From contig NZ_CM001442.1 in the NCBI RefSeq assembly GCF_000244915.1, positions 2,294,001-2,358,000 on the forward strand: a DNA stretch of 64,000 bases. The letters run 5' to 3'. Below are positions 29,706 through 38,518 of this stretch, one piece after another. This stretch comes from Bradyrhizobium sp. WSM471 (GTDB lineage: Bacteria > Pseudomonadota > Alphaproteobacteria > Rhizobiales > Xanthobacteraceae). Below the pieces are notes generated by a model that saw only the letters and a list, made by a program, of their open reading frames with translations, was not told the DNA's origin and did not search any database. Each line of letters starts with the position of its first letter. The stretch's first letter is position 1. The translations under genes were made by a program, and so were the position numbers.

Positions 29706-30013
29706 TGTGCGTGCTATCCCACCGATTGGCGTGCGTGGTCGCGCGCCGAAGTGTCCTTGTTTGATTTGCGCAGTCCTGGAGCGAGTTGACGCTCCCGGGG
29801 CGTGTTAACTGTGTCACGCAAAAACAAGAGATAGGCTCGACGAAGAGCCTTCCTTTTGACCTGATGGAGACCGAGCCGCTGGCTCGCACCGGGGGTTGAC
29901 CCAGGAGGCCTTTATGTCCAAGAAGGGCTCAACGTTGCGCGGTATTGTCGACCTCGGAGCCTAGCGCTGGCTCGCTCATGGCCCTCCGTTCTTTGGAGAG
30001 CAGTTTTTCGGAA
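29706..30013. other. Leader region of gmd
   Basis: About 300 bases upstream of gmd. A short inverted repeat AGGCTC/GAGCCT at about 29834-29851 followed by TCCTTTT might end the preceding small gene. The gmd promoter should lie downstream of it, but no box is obvious. Confidence 0.35.
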
Positions 30014-31084
30014 ATGGCTAAACCTGTTGCTCTAATTACCGGCGTCACGGGTCAGGATGGCGCTTATCTCGCCGAGCATCTGTTGTCGCTCGGCTATATT
30101 GTGCATGGCATCAAACGGCGGGCGTCGTCCTTCAACACCGCGCGCGTTGATCATCTCTATCAGGATCCGCATGTCGGCGACGTGCCGTTTGTGATGCACT
30201 ACGGCGACATGACTGACTCGACCAACCTGATCCGGCTGGTGCAACAGATCAGGCCGGCCGAAATTTATAATCTTGCCGCACAGAGCCATGTTGGCGTTTC
30301 CTTTGAAAGCCCCGAGTACACGGCGAATGCCGACGGCGTGGGCGTATTGCGGCTCCTGGAAGCGATCCGCATTCTTGGTATGGAGAAGGAGACCCGTTTC
30401 TACCAGGCGTCGACATCTGAGCTGTATGGTCTCGTTCAGGAGATTCCGCAGAGGGAGACGACCCCATTCTATCCGCGCTCGCCCTATGGCGTTGCCAAGC
30501 TCTACGGCTACTGGATCACGGTCAACTACCGCGAGGCCTATGGCATGTTTGCGAGCAATGGGATCCTGTTCAATCACGAGAGTCCACTGCGTGGTGAGAC
30601 GTTCGTTACTCGAAAGATTACCCGAGGTGTGGCGCGTATCGAAGTGGGAATCGAGGACGTCCTGTATCTCGGCAATCTGGAGGCAAGGCGAGACTGGGGC
30701 CATGCCAAGGATTACGTCGAGGGCATGCATCTGATTCTCCAGGCGGATAAGCCCGACGACTTCGTCCTTGCCACAGGCGAGATGCATTCGGTCCGGCACA
30801 TGGTCGAGCTCGCTTTTTCAGAAGTCGGCCTAAATATCGAATGGCGCGGCAAGGGGATTGACGAGGTTGGCGTCGAAACCAAGAGCGGCAAGACTGTCGT
30901 CCGCATCGATCCGACCTATTTTCGGCCCACCGAAGTCGATTTACTCGTCGGCGATGCCAGCAAGGCGCGCGAGCGGCTCGGCTGGAAGCCGAAATACACG
31001 TTCCCGCGGCTCGTGCAGGAGATGATGGCAAGCGACCTCAAGGAGGCGATGCGGGAGGCCTCAGGTGGCAAAGCCAGCGTTTGA
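30014..31084 (+). CDS. gmd: GDP-mannose 4,6-dehydratase
   Basis: A 356-residue cytoplasmic short-chain dehydratase that converts GDP-D-mannose to GDP-4-keto-6-deoxy-D-mannose, the first step to GDP-L-fucose. The NADP-binding motif [16 protein letters not shown] is at about residues 9-24. The catalytic region has STSELYG and [15 protein letters not shown] (Tyr and Lys of YxxxK). [16 protein letters not shown] is the family signature. The start is [10 protein letters not shown] at 30014; the open frame runs 69 bases further up but that part is not family-like. The 3' end overlaps the fcl start by 20 bases, so the two are coupled. Length is normal. Confidence 0.96.
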   Translation: MAKPVALITGVTGQDGAYLAEHLLSLGYIVHGIKRRASSFNTARVDHLYQDPHVGDVPFVMHYGDMTDSTNLIRLVQQIRPAEIYNLAAQSHVGVSFESPEYTANADGVGVLRLLEAIRILGMEKETRFYQASTSELYGLVQEIPQRETTPFYPRSPYGVAKLYGYWITVNYREAYGMFASNGILFNHESPLRGETFVTRKITRGVARIEVGIEDVLYLGNLEARRDWGHAKDYVEGMHLILQADKPDDFVLATGEMHSVRHMVELAFSEVGLNIEWRGKGIDEVGVETKSGKTVVRIDPTYFRPTEVDLLVGDASKARERLGWKPKYTFPRLVQEMMASDLKEAMREASGGKASV

Positions 31085-32015
31085 GCTGAGAGGCAAAAGC
31101 GTTTACGTTGCCGGCCATCGCGGTATGGTTGGTAGCGCGCTCGTGCGCCGGCTCGCGCGGGAGGACGTCAGGCTCGTGACGGTCGATCGAAGCGTGGTCG
31201 ACCTGTGCAATCAGTCTGCGGTGTTCCAGTGGTTCGCCGTGAACCGGCCCCAGGTCGTGTTCTTGGCCGCGGCCAAGGTGGGTGGCATTGTAGCCAACAA
31301 TACCTTGCGGGCCGAGTTCATCTACGAAAATATCGCGATTGCTACCAACGTGATTCAGGCGGCCCACTTGAACGACGCCGAGAAGCTGATGTTCCTCGGC
31401 TCCTCTTGCATATATCCAAAACTTGCGGCTCAGCCCTTGCGCGAGGACGCGGTTCTGACCGGACCGCTCGAACCGACCAACGAGCCTTATGCCATCGCCA
31501 AAATCGCCGGCATCAAGATGGCGGAAGCCTATCGTAGCCAGTACGGTCGCGATTTCATCAGCGTCATGCCGACCAATCTGTATGGCCCCGGTGACAACTA
31601 CGACGCGAAATACAGCCATGTCGTTGCGGCACTGATCCGCCGGTTTCACGAGGCCAAGCTGTCAGGCGCGGCAACGGTCGATGTTTGGGGAACCGGGACG
31701 CCCCGGCGCGAGTTCCTCTTCGTTGACGATATGGCAGACGCCTGCGTGCATCTTATGAAAACCTATTCGTCCGGCGAGCTTATCAATGTTGGCAGCGGAG
31801 AGGACATTACTATTGCCGAGTTTGCCCGTACTGTCGCAGCGATAGTCGGCTATCGGGGCGAGATCACGTTCGATCCGACCCGGCCGGACGGCACGCCTCG
31901 CAAGCTGCTGGATGTCAGCCGTCTTGCCGCGCTCGGTTGGTGCGCCCAGACCTCACTCGAGGACGGTATTCGGCTGGCTTATTTTGCTTATCTGGCGACT
32001 ACCGCTCCGTCGTAG
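31065..32015 (+). CDS. fcl: GDP-L-fucose synthase (epimerase/reductase)
   Basis: A 316-residue enzyme that completes GDP-L-fucose from the Gmd product by 3,5-epimerisation and NADPH reduction. It starts with GTG at 31065 with GGGAGG seven bases upstream, inside the end of gmd. The motif [16 protein letters not shown] binds [19 protein letters not shown] carries the catalytic Ser/Cys, and [18 protein letters not shown] carries Tyr and Lys of Yxxx[17 protein letters not shown] is conserved in the family. Slightly short at the C terminus but otherwise complete. The pair predicts fucose or another 6-deoxyhexose in a surface glycan of this strain. Confidence 0.95.
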   Translation: MAKPAFELRGKSVYVAGHRGMVGSALVRRLAREDVRLVTVDRSVVDLCNQSAVFQWFAVNRPQVVFLAAAKVGGIVANNTLRAEFIYENIAIATNVIQAAHLNDAEKLMFLGSSCIYPKLAAQPLREDAVLTGPLEPTNEPYAIAKIAGIKMAEAYRSQYGRDFISVMPTNLYGPGDNYDAKYSHVVAALIRRFHEAKLSGAATVDVWGTGTPRREFLFVDDMADACVHLMKTYSSGELINVGSGEDITIAEFARTVAAIVGYRGEITFDPTRPDGTPRKLLDVSRLAALGWCAQTSLEDGIRLAYFAYLATTAPS

Positions 32016-32365
32016 CCACGTTGGGCACTAGCTCAGGGCGCAGGGCTCCCAGACATTCACCTACGATCGGCTGGCGGCTCTACGCGTCCATTTTCGCACG
32101 GCAGGTTCATCACCTCTGGCAATCCGCCCGGGTTAGCTGCAGACGGTCCAGTTCGTTCGGCAGGCGAAGCCGATGGTGCAGACCTCCGATCCGGCGCTGA
32201 CGATCGACGACCGGTGCTGCCATTCGTCGGCTTCGTGAGTACGAACAGTGGGTCTCGGGCGTGATCTCCCTCTCCATCACGGAGCAGAATCTAAGAAAAA
32301 CTCGATGCCCAATTTAAGCCATTATTAGAATATCGCCGCTAGAAAAGATGTGATTTGGCGGAGCA
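32016..32365. other. Intergenic region downstream of fcl
   Basis: No gene or clear terminator. The last 80 bases are AT-rich (AATTTAAGCCATTATTAGAATAT-like, 32308-32333) and probably contain the promoter of the small membrane protein gene at 32366. Confidence 0.35.
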
Positions 32366-32692
32366 ATGAACGTGACGACCTTTTATCTGAGCGCGATGCT
32401 CGTCGGTATGGTTCTTGGAATCCGTTTCCGGTTCGTTGTGTTATTTCCAGCCATTGCCGCTGGGTGCGTCATCGTAGCTCTGATCGCGATGGGCGCTGGT
32501 GAAAGTGTGTCAGATGCGGCACTCTCGATGATCGCGACTGCCTGTCTGCTCCAGCTTGGCTATGTCTGTACGTCACTCGTTGCGGCGCCATTTTTCAGGG
32601 GCGAGGAGCCGAGCGAGGGGCGTGAAACCAAGCCTTCCCGATTGAATGGAAGCGCCGATCCGCATCGCTCGACGTCCAGGTTCGCGGGCTGA
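32366..32692 (+). CDS. Small membrane protein, three predicted helices
   Basis: A 108-residue protein with GGCGGAG before its ATG. Helices: FYLSAMLVGMVLGIRF (about 5-20), VVLFPAIAAGCVIVALIAMG (24-43), AALSMIATACLLQLGYVCTSL (51-71). A polar tail of about 35 residues follows. The layout is like small inner-membrane proteins near exopolysaccharide genes, for example ExoX-like repressors, but the signature of that family is not clear enough to name it. Confidence 0.65.
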   Translation: MNVTTFYLSAMLVGMVLGIRFRFVVLFPAIAAGCVIVALIAMGAGESVSDAALSMIATACLLQLGYVCTSLVAAPFFRGEEPSEGRETKPSRLNGSADPHRSTSRFAG

Positions 32693-33304
32693 TACGCCAG
32701 TCCAGAAGGACGTGGCGGGCAACGGGTCCAGTTCCGCCCTGGGCCCCAAGCGGGCGCGGCGACACAATGAAGTCGCCGCTGCCGAGCGTCGTCGCCGCGA
32801 CATTCTTGAGCAGGATCGCATCGAGCGAAATTCAGAAGATTCGATGCCGCGAAACGCGCCATCGATTGATCAGTTGCATCGCCTGCCTGCTCAAGCCCGC
32901 TTTCCGCGCCATGTTCGGCTAAGGTCGGAGAGCGGTCGAACGCGGGTGGCGTGCCGCGCGGATCTGAACTTTCGCTAGTTGACCAGTCTTGCCGAATGCC
33001 GACAAAGATAACTGAAGATCAGAGCTTTCTGCTTTTGCTCCCATTGGATCGCGCCCGGCAGCGAATGGAGGGACCGACGATTGTCGTGATCGCGATGCTC
33101 CGTAGAGACATCGGAATAGCTTTGTGAGAAGCTGCGCGTCGCTTCTTGGGGGATGGCACTCCGGATTGAATTGAAATCCAGAGAACAACGCCATGCGTCT
33201 CGGCTCAGGTACGAACAATCTTTCAGCACTGGTCAAGATCGAGAACCATGATGTCGACACACTGGTTGCTCTTCATGGGCGTCGCACTCTCCAGGGATGG
33301 TCTC
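32693..33304. other. Gene-poor stretch
   Basis: About 610 bases with only noise frames of 80-113 codons. No repeat seen. Confidence 0.3.
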
Positions 33305-33490
33305 ATGGTTTCTGCAATGGCGTCTGCCTCAATCTCCGTGTCGATTTTCTGCGCCGGCGCCTTTTTAGGCTATGCTCTTCGCGCCTGGCGAAACCAGCGG
33401 GACATCGAGATTTCATCCGCTCGCTCTTCGCATCGGTCCGTTCGCTCGCTACGGATCTCGACCTTCGGACATGCCCGACGGGCGTTCTAG
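33305..33490 (+). CDS. Small single-pass membrane protein ending FGHARRAF
   Basis: A 61-residue protein from MVSAMASASISVSIFCAG, with AGGGA upstream of the ATG. One transmembrane helix, residues about 4-24 (to FLGYALRAWR), then a basic cytoplasmic tail ending ISTFGHARRAF. This exact end pattern is one I associate with many small Bradyrhizobium membrane proteins of unknown function. Upstream in-frame codons lack this likeness. Confidence 0.65.
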   Translation: MVSAMASASISVSIFCAGAFLGYALRAWRNQRDIEISSARSSHRSVRSLRISTFGHARRAF

Positions 33491-33548
33491 CCTCGTTCGT
33501 TTGCGCGAAACCTTCGCAAGACTGAGCATCGGAAGGGGGCACAAAGGC

Positions 33549-33839
33549 ATGACCGAGGCGAGGAAGGACGCTCCGCGGCGATACATCGTCAACGGAGCTG
33601 GGCAGCGCGTGCTCGTGGGCCTCACGACCTCGGAAACCATCGAATTCGAGCGGTTGGACAACCCGCAAGTCGAATTCGAGGCCGGTGCCGTGCCTGACCA
33701 GGGGCGGTTGGAGGAGCATTGCCCCGGGCGCACCGCGAGCGCGCAACGCTGGCTGGAGCTTTACGGCAAACATGAACGCGCCTGGAGCGTTTGGATTGCT
33801 GAGAGCCGGGCGCACTTGCATCCACACGTGCTCAATTAG
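33549..33839 (+). CDS. Hypothetical protein
   Basis: A 96-residue protein from MTEARKDAPRRYIVNGAG, with GGGGG before the ATG. Text such as RVLVGLTTSETIEFERLDN, then RWLELYGKHERAWSVW looks like a compact soluble protein. No family recognised, no signal peptide. It lies 58 bases after the FGHARRAF protein in the same direction. Confidence 0.6.
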   Translation: MTEARKDAPRRYIVNGAGQRVLVGLTTSETIEFERLDNPQVEFEAGAVPDQGRLEEHCPGRTASAQRWLELYGKHERAWSVWIAESRAHLHPHVLN

Positions 33840-33878
33840 CTGGCAAAGGCGGGATCAGCAAGGCTCCCGTCCAATCGT

Positions 33879-34616
33879 TTATACCGCGAGCATGCTGCTT
33901 CCCTGAATGCTCATCAAAGTGAGATTGCCAGTTGCATAGGCTCCCGTATCTATATTGACGCGATTAGCGAGGAACTCGGCGCTGCGGACCGGCGTATGAC
34001 CGTGTACAATGTATTTGTCGAACTGCTCGTCGCTACTCAGGAATTCTTCACGAATCCAGAGTAAGTCACGCTCGGTTTGCTCGGCCAACGGAACCCCTGG
34101 TCGAACTCCGGCATGAACGAAGAAAAAGTCTCCACAACTGAAGCTCAGCCGCAGATTGTCGAGGAATTCCAGATGCTCAGGCGGCATTGCGCGAATCAGG
34201 TCGCGCAGGATCGAGGCCGGTTTGTCGCGGGTCAGGTCCGGCGGCGCGAGCCCGTAGGACACCAATGTCTGGGTGCCGCCGACGGCGATCCAATCCTCGA
34301 ACAATGAAGGGTCATCGAAGACCCTCACCAGAAATGCCTCGTGATTCCCTTTGAGGAAAACCGCGTTGCCCCGGCGGCTTCGTTCGATCAGGACGTCGAG
34401 GGTGGCGCGCGTATCCGGGCCGCGATCGATGTAATCGCCCATGAAGACCTCGATCGCGTAGCGCGGCCGGCTGCAGGCAACGTCGGCGTCGATCACGCGC
34501 AACATGGGCTGGAGCAGATGCGCGCATCCGTGAATGTCCGAGATCGCGTAGATGCGGACTCCCTCCGGCAATTGCGGTTTGGGAACAGGCGGGCGTGGTC
34601 GGGAGAGAGATATCAT
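33879..34616 (-). CDS. PPP-family metallophosphatase (serine/threonine phosphatase-like)
   Basis: A 245-residue phosphatase with all metal-binding motifs: AISDIHG (24-30), GDYIDRG (60-66), KGNHE (89-93), FVHAGVRPG and VHGHTPV near the C terminus. This fits bacterial PPP-type phosphatases such as PphA or diadenosine tetraphosphatase-like enzymes; substrate unknown. I chose MISLSRPRPPVP at 34616 over an upstream start giving an Arg-rich extension. It sits beside, and might counteract, the tyrosine autokinase of the polysaccharide locus 4 kb away, but that link is speculative because PPP enzymes usually act on Ser/Thr or nucleotides. Confidence 0.88.
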   Translation of the reverse strand: MISLSRPRPPVPKPQLPEGVRIYAISDIHGCAHLLQPMLRVIDADVACSRPRYAIEVFMGDYIDRGPDTRATLDVLIERSRRGNAVFLKGNHEAFLVRVFDDPSLFEDWIAVGGTQTLVSYGLAPPDLTRDKPASILRDLIRAMPPEHLEFLDNLRLSFSCGDFFFVHAGVRPGVPLAEQTERDLLWIREEFLSSDEQFDKYIVHGHTPVRSAEFLANRVNIDTGAYATGNLTLMSIQGSSMLAV

Positions 34617-35226
34617 GGCGCTCAATCGATCGGGTGGTCGAAAAATTTCCCCAAGTCGCCGGCACCGGAGAGCTCCCATCTAACACGAACAACGTGAAGT
34701 CGGTGGAGAGCGCCCTTGTTGTCCGGCTCGATCACGCCAAAAGAAGGGCGGCAGCTTTTGCCCACCTTGTCATACGATCGCGGTGCGAACGGTCGGCCCG
34801 TAAGAATTGCATCGCTGAAGGCGAGAGCGCGGCAAAATGCATGCCGGAACGCAAATCCGCATCGCACGCCCAGATAGAAAATCATCGAAATTCTCGCAAA
34901 TGACTCATCGTGCTCCGCCGAAGGATTGCATCGCCTGAAAGATGAGCGAAGAGGTGCTCGCGCGACGGCAAAGCATCGCGACGGACGCGGGACTTGATTC
35001 AAAATGGGGCAGCGCGTTCGCTCATATGTCGGCACTGTGACGACATTTTCAGCGCGTCAAGTTTCGCTTCGCATTTCAACACGGCAACATCATTCGTGCG
35101 CCGCAAAAGTTTTGCGTGCAGCGCCACAATGTCGCTGCGATCACGCAACACGTTCTGCGCGGGGAAGTGACGAGTCTTCAGCATCACGATGAGCGTCAGA
35201 CACTCTCTCGATAGGTAGAGGTTCGA
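34617..35226. other. Long promoter region of the priming glycosyltransferase
   Basis: About 610 bases without a convincing gene, between divergent genes. The half near 35227 is dense in repeated GCGCAAAA/TTTTGCG-type words, including the candidate operator at 35093-35116. This size suggests complex control of the polysaccharide locus. Confidence 0.5.
35093..35116 (+). promoter_or_regulatory. Candidate operator upstream of the priming transferase
   Basis: TTCGTGCGCCGCAAAAG (35093-35109) matches TTTGTGCGACGCAAAAG at 41415-41431 in 15 of 17 positions. It overlaps a second palindrome, CGCAAAA-G-TTTTGCG (35102-35116). It lies about 110-135 bases before the start of the gene at 35227. A binding protein is inferred only from symmetry and recurrence. 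Confidence 0.45.
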
Positions 35227-36657
35227 ATGGCTGTTGCAACTTACGGTTCTGAAAACGCTCACGCGCTGTCGTCGACGCGAGGTGGCGCTCTTCAGAGGCC
35301 ATTTCAGATTGTCGTCATGGCTGCTGACTTTCTGCTGATCCTGTTGAGCTATGCCGCCGGGGCTTCGCTGTACGGCGCGGCCGTCGCTTCGCCCACCGAC
35401 GGCGCTCCGGTGGGAGCGGGATTATTCGTCGGCGTGGTGTTCGTTGCGGTCGCCTATTTCAGGGACGTTTATGCCACGCACCGGCTGCTCAATATCGTCT
35501 GGCAGCTTCGAAAGGCGGTGTTTATCTGGCTTACGTCACTAACGATCCTTGCCGTTGCTGCCTTCTTGCTGAAATCGACCGACAATCTGTCCCGCGGCAC
35601 CGTCATCGTGTTCGCCGTGATCGGCGGACTTGGCTTGGTCAGCCTTCGCTTCGTCTGGCAGGCGGTGTTCGGTACGAGCTTTGCGAGAAGCCGGCTGGTC
35701 GATCGCAAGGTGATCCTGCTCAGCCTCAAGCCGCTCGATTTCACCTCCAGCCGCTTCAAGGACCTGCGGAGAAACGGCTTCGACGTCATGCGCCATTTCG
35801 TGCTTGGCGACGAGCGGGATGACGGCCATTGGGAGCGGCAGATTCGCGATGTGATCCGTCAGTCGCGCTCGGCCGACGTCGATGAATACCTGCTTGCGAT
35901 CGACTGGGACGAATTGCCGATGCTCCGCAAGCTCGGGCCCTATCTGCGCGCAGTCCCGCAGCCGATACGCCTGCTGCCGGACGATCCGATCGCCGACCTG
36001 GTGGCTCGTCCCTTCCTGCCGGTTAGTGGAACCGTAGCGGTCGAAATCCAGCGGCCGCCGCTCACCATTCTCGAGCGGTTGCAGAAGCGCTGTCTCGATG
36101 TCGGCGTGGCTCTGTTCGCGCTCGTGATCCTGACGCCGCTGCTGCTCACCGTTGCCGTGCTGATCAAGCTTGATTCCCCGGGGGCGGTCATATTTCGCCA
36201 GTCGCGCCGCGGCTTCAATGGCAGGCCGTTCGAGATCTGGAAGTTCCGCAGCATGACCGTTTGCGAGAACGGCGAGGCGATTGCCCAGGCGACCAAGCAG
36301 GATGCCCGCGTCACCAAGATCGGGCGCTTCCTCCGTATGACGAGCATCGACGAATTGCCGCAGCTCTGGAACGTGATGCGCGGGGACATGTCGCTGGTCG
36401 GGCCGCGTCCGCACGCACTTGCTCATGACAATTACTACGACGAGCTCATCAGCAAGTACGTTTACCGCCACCACATGAAGCCGGGCCTGACGGGCTGGGC
36501 TCAGGTGAACGGCTTCAGGGGGGAAACGCCGACGATCGATCTGATGGAGAAACGGGTCGAGTATGATGTCTGGTACGTCAGCAACTGGAGCATCTGGCTC
36601 GACCTGAAGATCATGGTCCGGACAGCGTCCGCCGTGATGTTCCAGGAAGCCTACTAG
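35227..36657 (+). CDS. Polyprenyl-phosphate sugar phosphotransferase (WcaJ/ExoY-type), initiates the repeat unit
   Basis: A 476-residue inner-membrane enzyme that puts the first sugar-1-phosphate, usually glucose or galactose, on undecaprenyl phosphate. Four N-terminal helices lie within about residues 28-145, a CoA-binding-like soluble part at 160-270, a fifth hydrophobic segment at 288-315 and the catalytic domain after it. Motifs: FRQSRRGFNGRPFEIWKFRSM (323-343), the acidic pair in SIDELPQLWNV (373-383), SLVGPRPH (389-396) and KPGLTGWAQVNGFRGE. Length fits the full WcaJ type rather than the short ExoY type. It starts ATG with AGAGG six bases upstream. Committed step of the exopolysaccharide made by this locus. 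Confidence 0.95.
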   Translation: MAVATYGSENAHALSSTRGGALQRPFQIVVMAADFLLILLSYAAGASLYGAAVASPTDGAPVGAGLFVGVVFVAVAYFRDVYATHRLLNIVWQLRKAVFIWLTSLTILAVAAFLLKSTDNLSRGTVIVFAVIGGLGLVSLRFVWQAVFGTSFARSRLVDRKVILLSLKPLDFTSSRFKDLRRNGFDVMRHFVLGDERDDGHWERQIRDVIRQSRSADVDEYLLAIDWDELPMLRKLGPYLRAVPQPIRLLPDDPIADLVARPFLPVSGTVAVEIQRPPLTILERLQKRCLDVGVALFALVILTPLLLTVAVLIKLDSPGAVIFRQSRRGFNGRPFEIWKFRSMTVCENGEAIAQATKQDARVTKIGRFLRMTSIDELPQLWNVMRGDMSLVGPRPHALAHDNYYDELISKYVYRHHMKPGLTGWAQVNGFRGETPTIDLMEKRVEYDVWYVSNWSIWLDLKIMVRTASAVMFQEAY

Positions 36658-36674
36658 CCGCTCAGCCCTTCACT

Positions 36675-36706
36675 GACGGAACCGGATCGAAGAATCAGGT
36701 TCCGTC
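36675..36706. terminator. Hairpin between convergent genes
   Basis: GACGGAACC (36675-36683) pairs with GGTTCCGTC (36698-36706). It lies just after the stop of the priming transferase and overlaps the end of the opposing small gene. No T-run follows on either strand, so a terminator role is only likely. Confidence 0.4.
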
Positions 36707-36982
36707 TCTCGACGACCTGCTGAAGAGCCGCATGATCGCATCGCGCAAGGCGAGCAACGGCGGCACCAGCACGAAGAAAGCCCCCATCGCAACGGAAACG
36801 ATGACATAGCGGGCCGAGAAGGGTTCGTCCTGCTCGATTTCCCGCTGGCTCCGGTCGATGGGCTCGGGCGAGAGCGTCGTCGCCATCGCCTGCGGGCGCG
36901 GTTTGCGCGGGGGAACAACGATCAACACAAACAGGATGTTGAGCATAACCCAAATCATCAGAATTGTCAGGACAATCAGCAT
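36695..36982 (-). CDS. Small membrane protein, two helices
   Basis: A 95-residue protein. First helix at residues 1-23 (LTILMIWVMLNILFVLIVV), then a proline/lysine-rich cytoplasmic segment (PPRKPRPQ) and polar linker, then a second helix YVIVSVAMGAFFVLVPPLLAL (about 59-79) with a short basic tail. Convergent with the priming transferase. Family unknown. Confidence 0.6.
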   Translation of the reverse strand: MLIVLTILMIWVMLNILFVLIVVPPRKPRPQAMATTLSPEPIDRSQREIEQDEPFSARYVIVSVAMGAFFVLVPPLLALRDAIMRLFSRSSRDGT

Positions 36983-37267
36983 TCCGAGCCCACCGGCAAA
37001 GAACTAAAAATATAGGCTAAGACTAGCCTCACGGAACCCAGAAAGATGCTAAAAAGTTTCGGCATTTTGACGCATCGAGGACCCGGATTGCCTCGTCTTG
37101 CCGATGAAGGGTTGCCAATTGGCGCATTGTCCTAACCATCGTTGTCTCGTCAATCCTTGCTTTTGGCTATGCCAACAACCGTAGTTTGTGGATTCCGGAC
37201 GAATACGGGGGCCTCAGCTGTCGCGGTGGGCTCGGCGCAATCGTCGGTCTCGTGCGCCTAGAGCGTT

Positions 37268-37921
37268 TCACATTTTGACTGAACCATAACCAGCGTTAGC
37301 GAAAAAGTTTGCGCATTCGCGCGGCTGGATGTCTTGGACGAGGTGACCGATGTGGCGCCAAGTCTCCTCGATGGTGCGCTTCTGAGCCTGCCGCATCCAG
37401 TGTTTGATCTTGGCGAAAGCCTGTTCGATCGGATTGAGGTCGGGTGAGTATGGCGGCAGGTACCAGAGCCTGGCGCCAGCAGCCTTGATGATCTGCCTGA
37501 CAGCTTTCGACTTGTGGCTACCGAGATTGTCGAGAATGACGATGTCGCCATCGCGCAGGGTTGGCAGGAGAAGGTGCTCGACATAGGCGCGGAAACATTC
37601 GCCGTTGATCGGCCCGTCAAAGACGCAAGGGGCCGTGAGTTGGTCATGGCGGAGCGCGCCGAGGAACGTGAGGGTGCGCCAGTGACCGTGCGGCGCGAAG
37701 CCGCGCAGGCGGGCGCCTTTGGGCCCCCAGCCCCGCAAAGGGGCCATGTTGGTCTTGATCCAGGTCTCATCGATGAAGACGAGCCGGCCCGGGTCGAGCC
37801 CGGCCTGCCAGGATCGCCAGCGCCGGCGCCTACGAGAGACGTCGGCGCGAGCCTGTTCGAGGGCGAACAGTGTTTTTTTTGAACCGAAGCCCTTCCCGGC
37901 GCAGGAACAGCCAGACCGCAT
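37268..37921 (-). CDS. IS630-family transposase, catalytic (DDE) part
   Basis: About 200 residues with the DDE triad: LVFIDETWIKTNM (first Asp), VILDNLGSHKSKAV (second Asp) and YSPDLNPIEQAFAKIKHWM (Glu). This matches the DDE_3 domain. The reading frame joins the helix-turn-helix part at 37880 across a run of eight A residues. The first codons of the frame (before GSKKTLFALEQ) are not family-like, so it is made as a fusion or not at all. Confidence 0.85.
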   Translation of the reverse strand: MRSGCSCAGKGFGSKKTLFALEQARADVSRRRRRWRSWQAGLDPGRLVFIDETWIKTNMAPLRGWGPKGARLRGFAPHGHWRTLTFLGALRHDQLTAPCVFDGPINGECFRAYVEHLLLPTLRDGDIVILDNLGSHKSKAVRQIIKAAGARLWYLPPYSPDLNPIEQAFAKIKHWMRQAQKRTIEETWRHIGHLVQDIQPRECANFFANAGYGSVKM

Positions 37922-38255
37922 TGTGGGAGACCTTGACCCCGCAGGCTGCCAGTTCCGCTTTCAAAGCATGTAGCGTCAGGTGCGGCGTCTGAGTAATCCG
38001 CTCGACGATGAAGGCGCGGTGCGGATCAAGCACAGGCTTGCGGTGACCGCCCATCTTGCCGGGCGCAACCGAGCCGGTCGCCCGCTGCCGCTGTGACCAC
38101 TTCACAACCGACGAGACCGCAACACCAAACCTTTCCGCCACAGACCGGCAGCTCTCGCCCGCCAAAACAGACGCCACCACACGCTCGCGAAGATCCAGGG
38201 AAAGAGGTCGGGTCATCCGATGCTGGCCTCCAATCCAGTCAGCATCTTGAATCAC
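37830..38255 (-). CDS. IS630-family transposase, helix-turn-helix part
   Basis: 141 residues; the family-like part begins at MTRPLSLDLRERVVASVLAG. HTH text: SVAERFGVAVSSVVKWSQRQRATG, then the second helical domain HLTLHALKAELAACGVKVSHNAVWLFLRREGLRFKK split over the coil and linker. At 37873-37880 the frame hits eight As. With seven As it would read FKKTLFALEQARADV and join the catalytic part. So this is either a programmed frameshift site, as known in some IS630 members, or an A insertion that killed the element. Confidence 0.85.
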   Translation of the reverse strand: MIQDADWIGGQHRMTRPLSLDLRERVVASVLAGESCRSVAERFGVAVSSVVKWSQRQRATGSVAPGKMGGHRKPVLDPHRAFIVERITQTPHLTLHALKAELAACGVKVSHNAVWLFLRREGLRFKKNTVRPRTGSRRRLS

Positions 38256-38350
38256 AAACCGCCAAAAACCGGAATCCCCTCCGATTCAATTAAGCAATGG
38301 AACGCTCTAGGAGCCCTCGATCGCCTTCAAGCGACAGTTCCACGAAACGC

Positions 38351-38381
38351 AAAAAGGCCCGCTGCCAAATGGCCGCGGGCC
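38351..38381 (-). terminator. Rho-independent terminator of the autokinase operon
   Basis: Read leftward: GGCCCGC pairs with GCGGGCC, with an inner GCC/GGC stem and an ATTT loop, directly followed by TTTTTG. It lies about 140 bases after the stop of the autokinase gene. A textbook terminator. Confidence 0.8.
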
Positions 38382-38518
38382 CGAGGTCGTTCCAGTTCGG
38401 CGCGACGTCGCGCCTCCTAAAAAGGCGATGCGATCAGGATGAATCGTCATCGCGCTTTGGGTCGTGGTCTAAGCAAGATCTTTTCGGATAGCCGCCGTGC
38501 ACTTTTCCGAACCATGCT

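Larger units (their letters stand above)
37261..38307 (-). mobile_element. IS630-family insertion sequence flanked by TA
   Basis: A 1047-base element. Both ends read GAGCGTT inward (37261 onward, and on the other strand from 38307), and TA lies directly outside each end (37259-37260 and 38308-38309), matching the IS630/Tc1-mariner TA target duplication. Inside are two overlapping frames that together give a DDE transposase. It has inserted between the priming transferase and the autokinase operon, without breaking a gene I can see. Confidence 0.9.

Noticed and set aside
33879..34616. Assigning the PPP-type phosphatase as the partner of the tyrosine autokinase
   Set aside because: BY-kinases are normally paired with low-molecular-weight or PHP-type tyrosine phosphatases. 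Proximity alone does not support the pairing.
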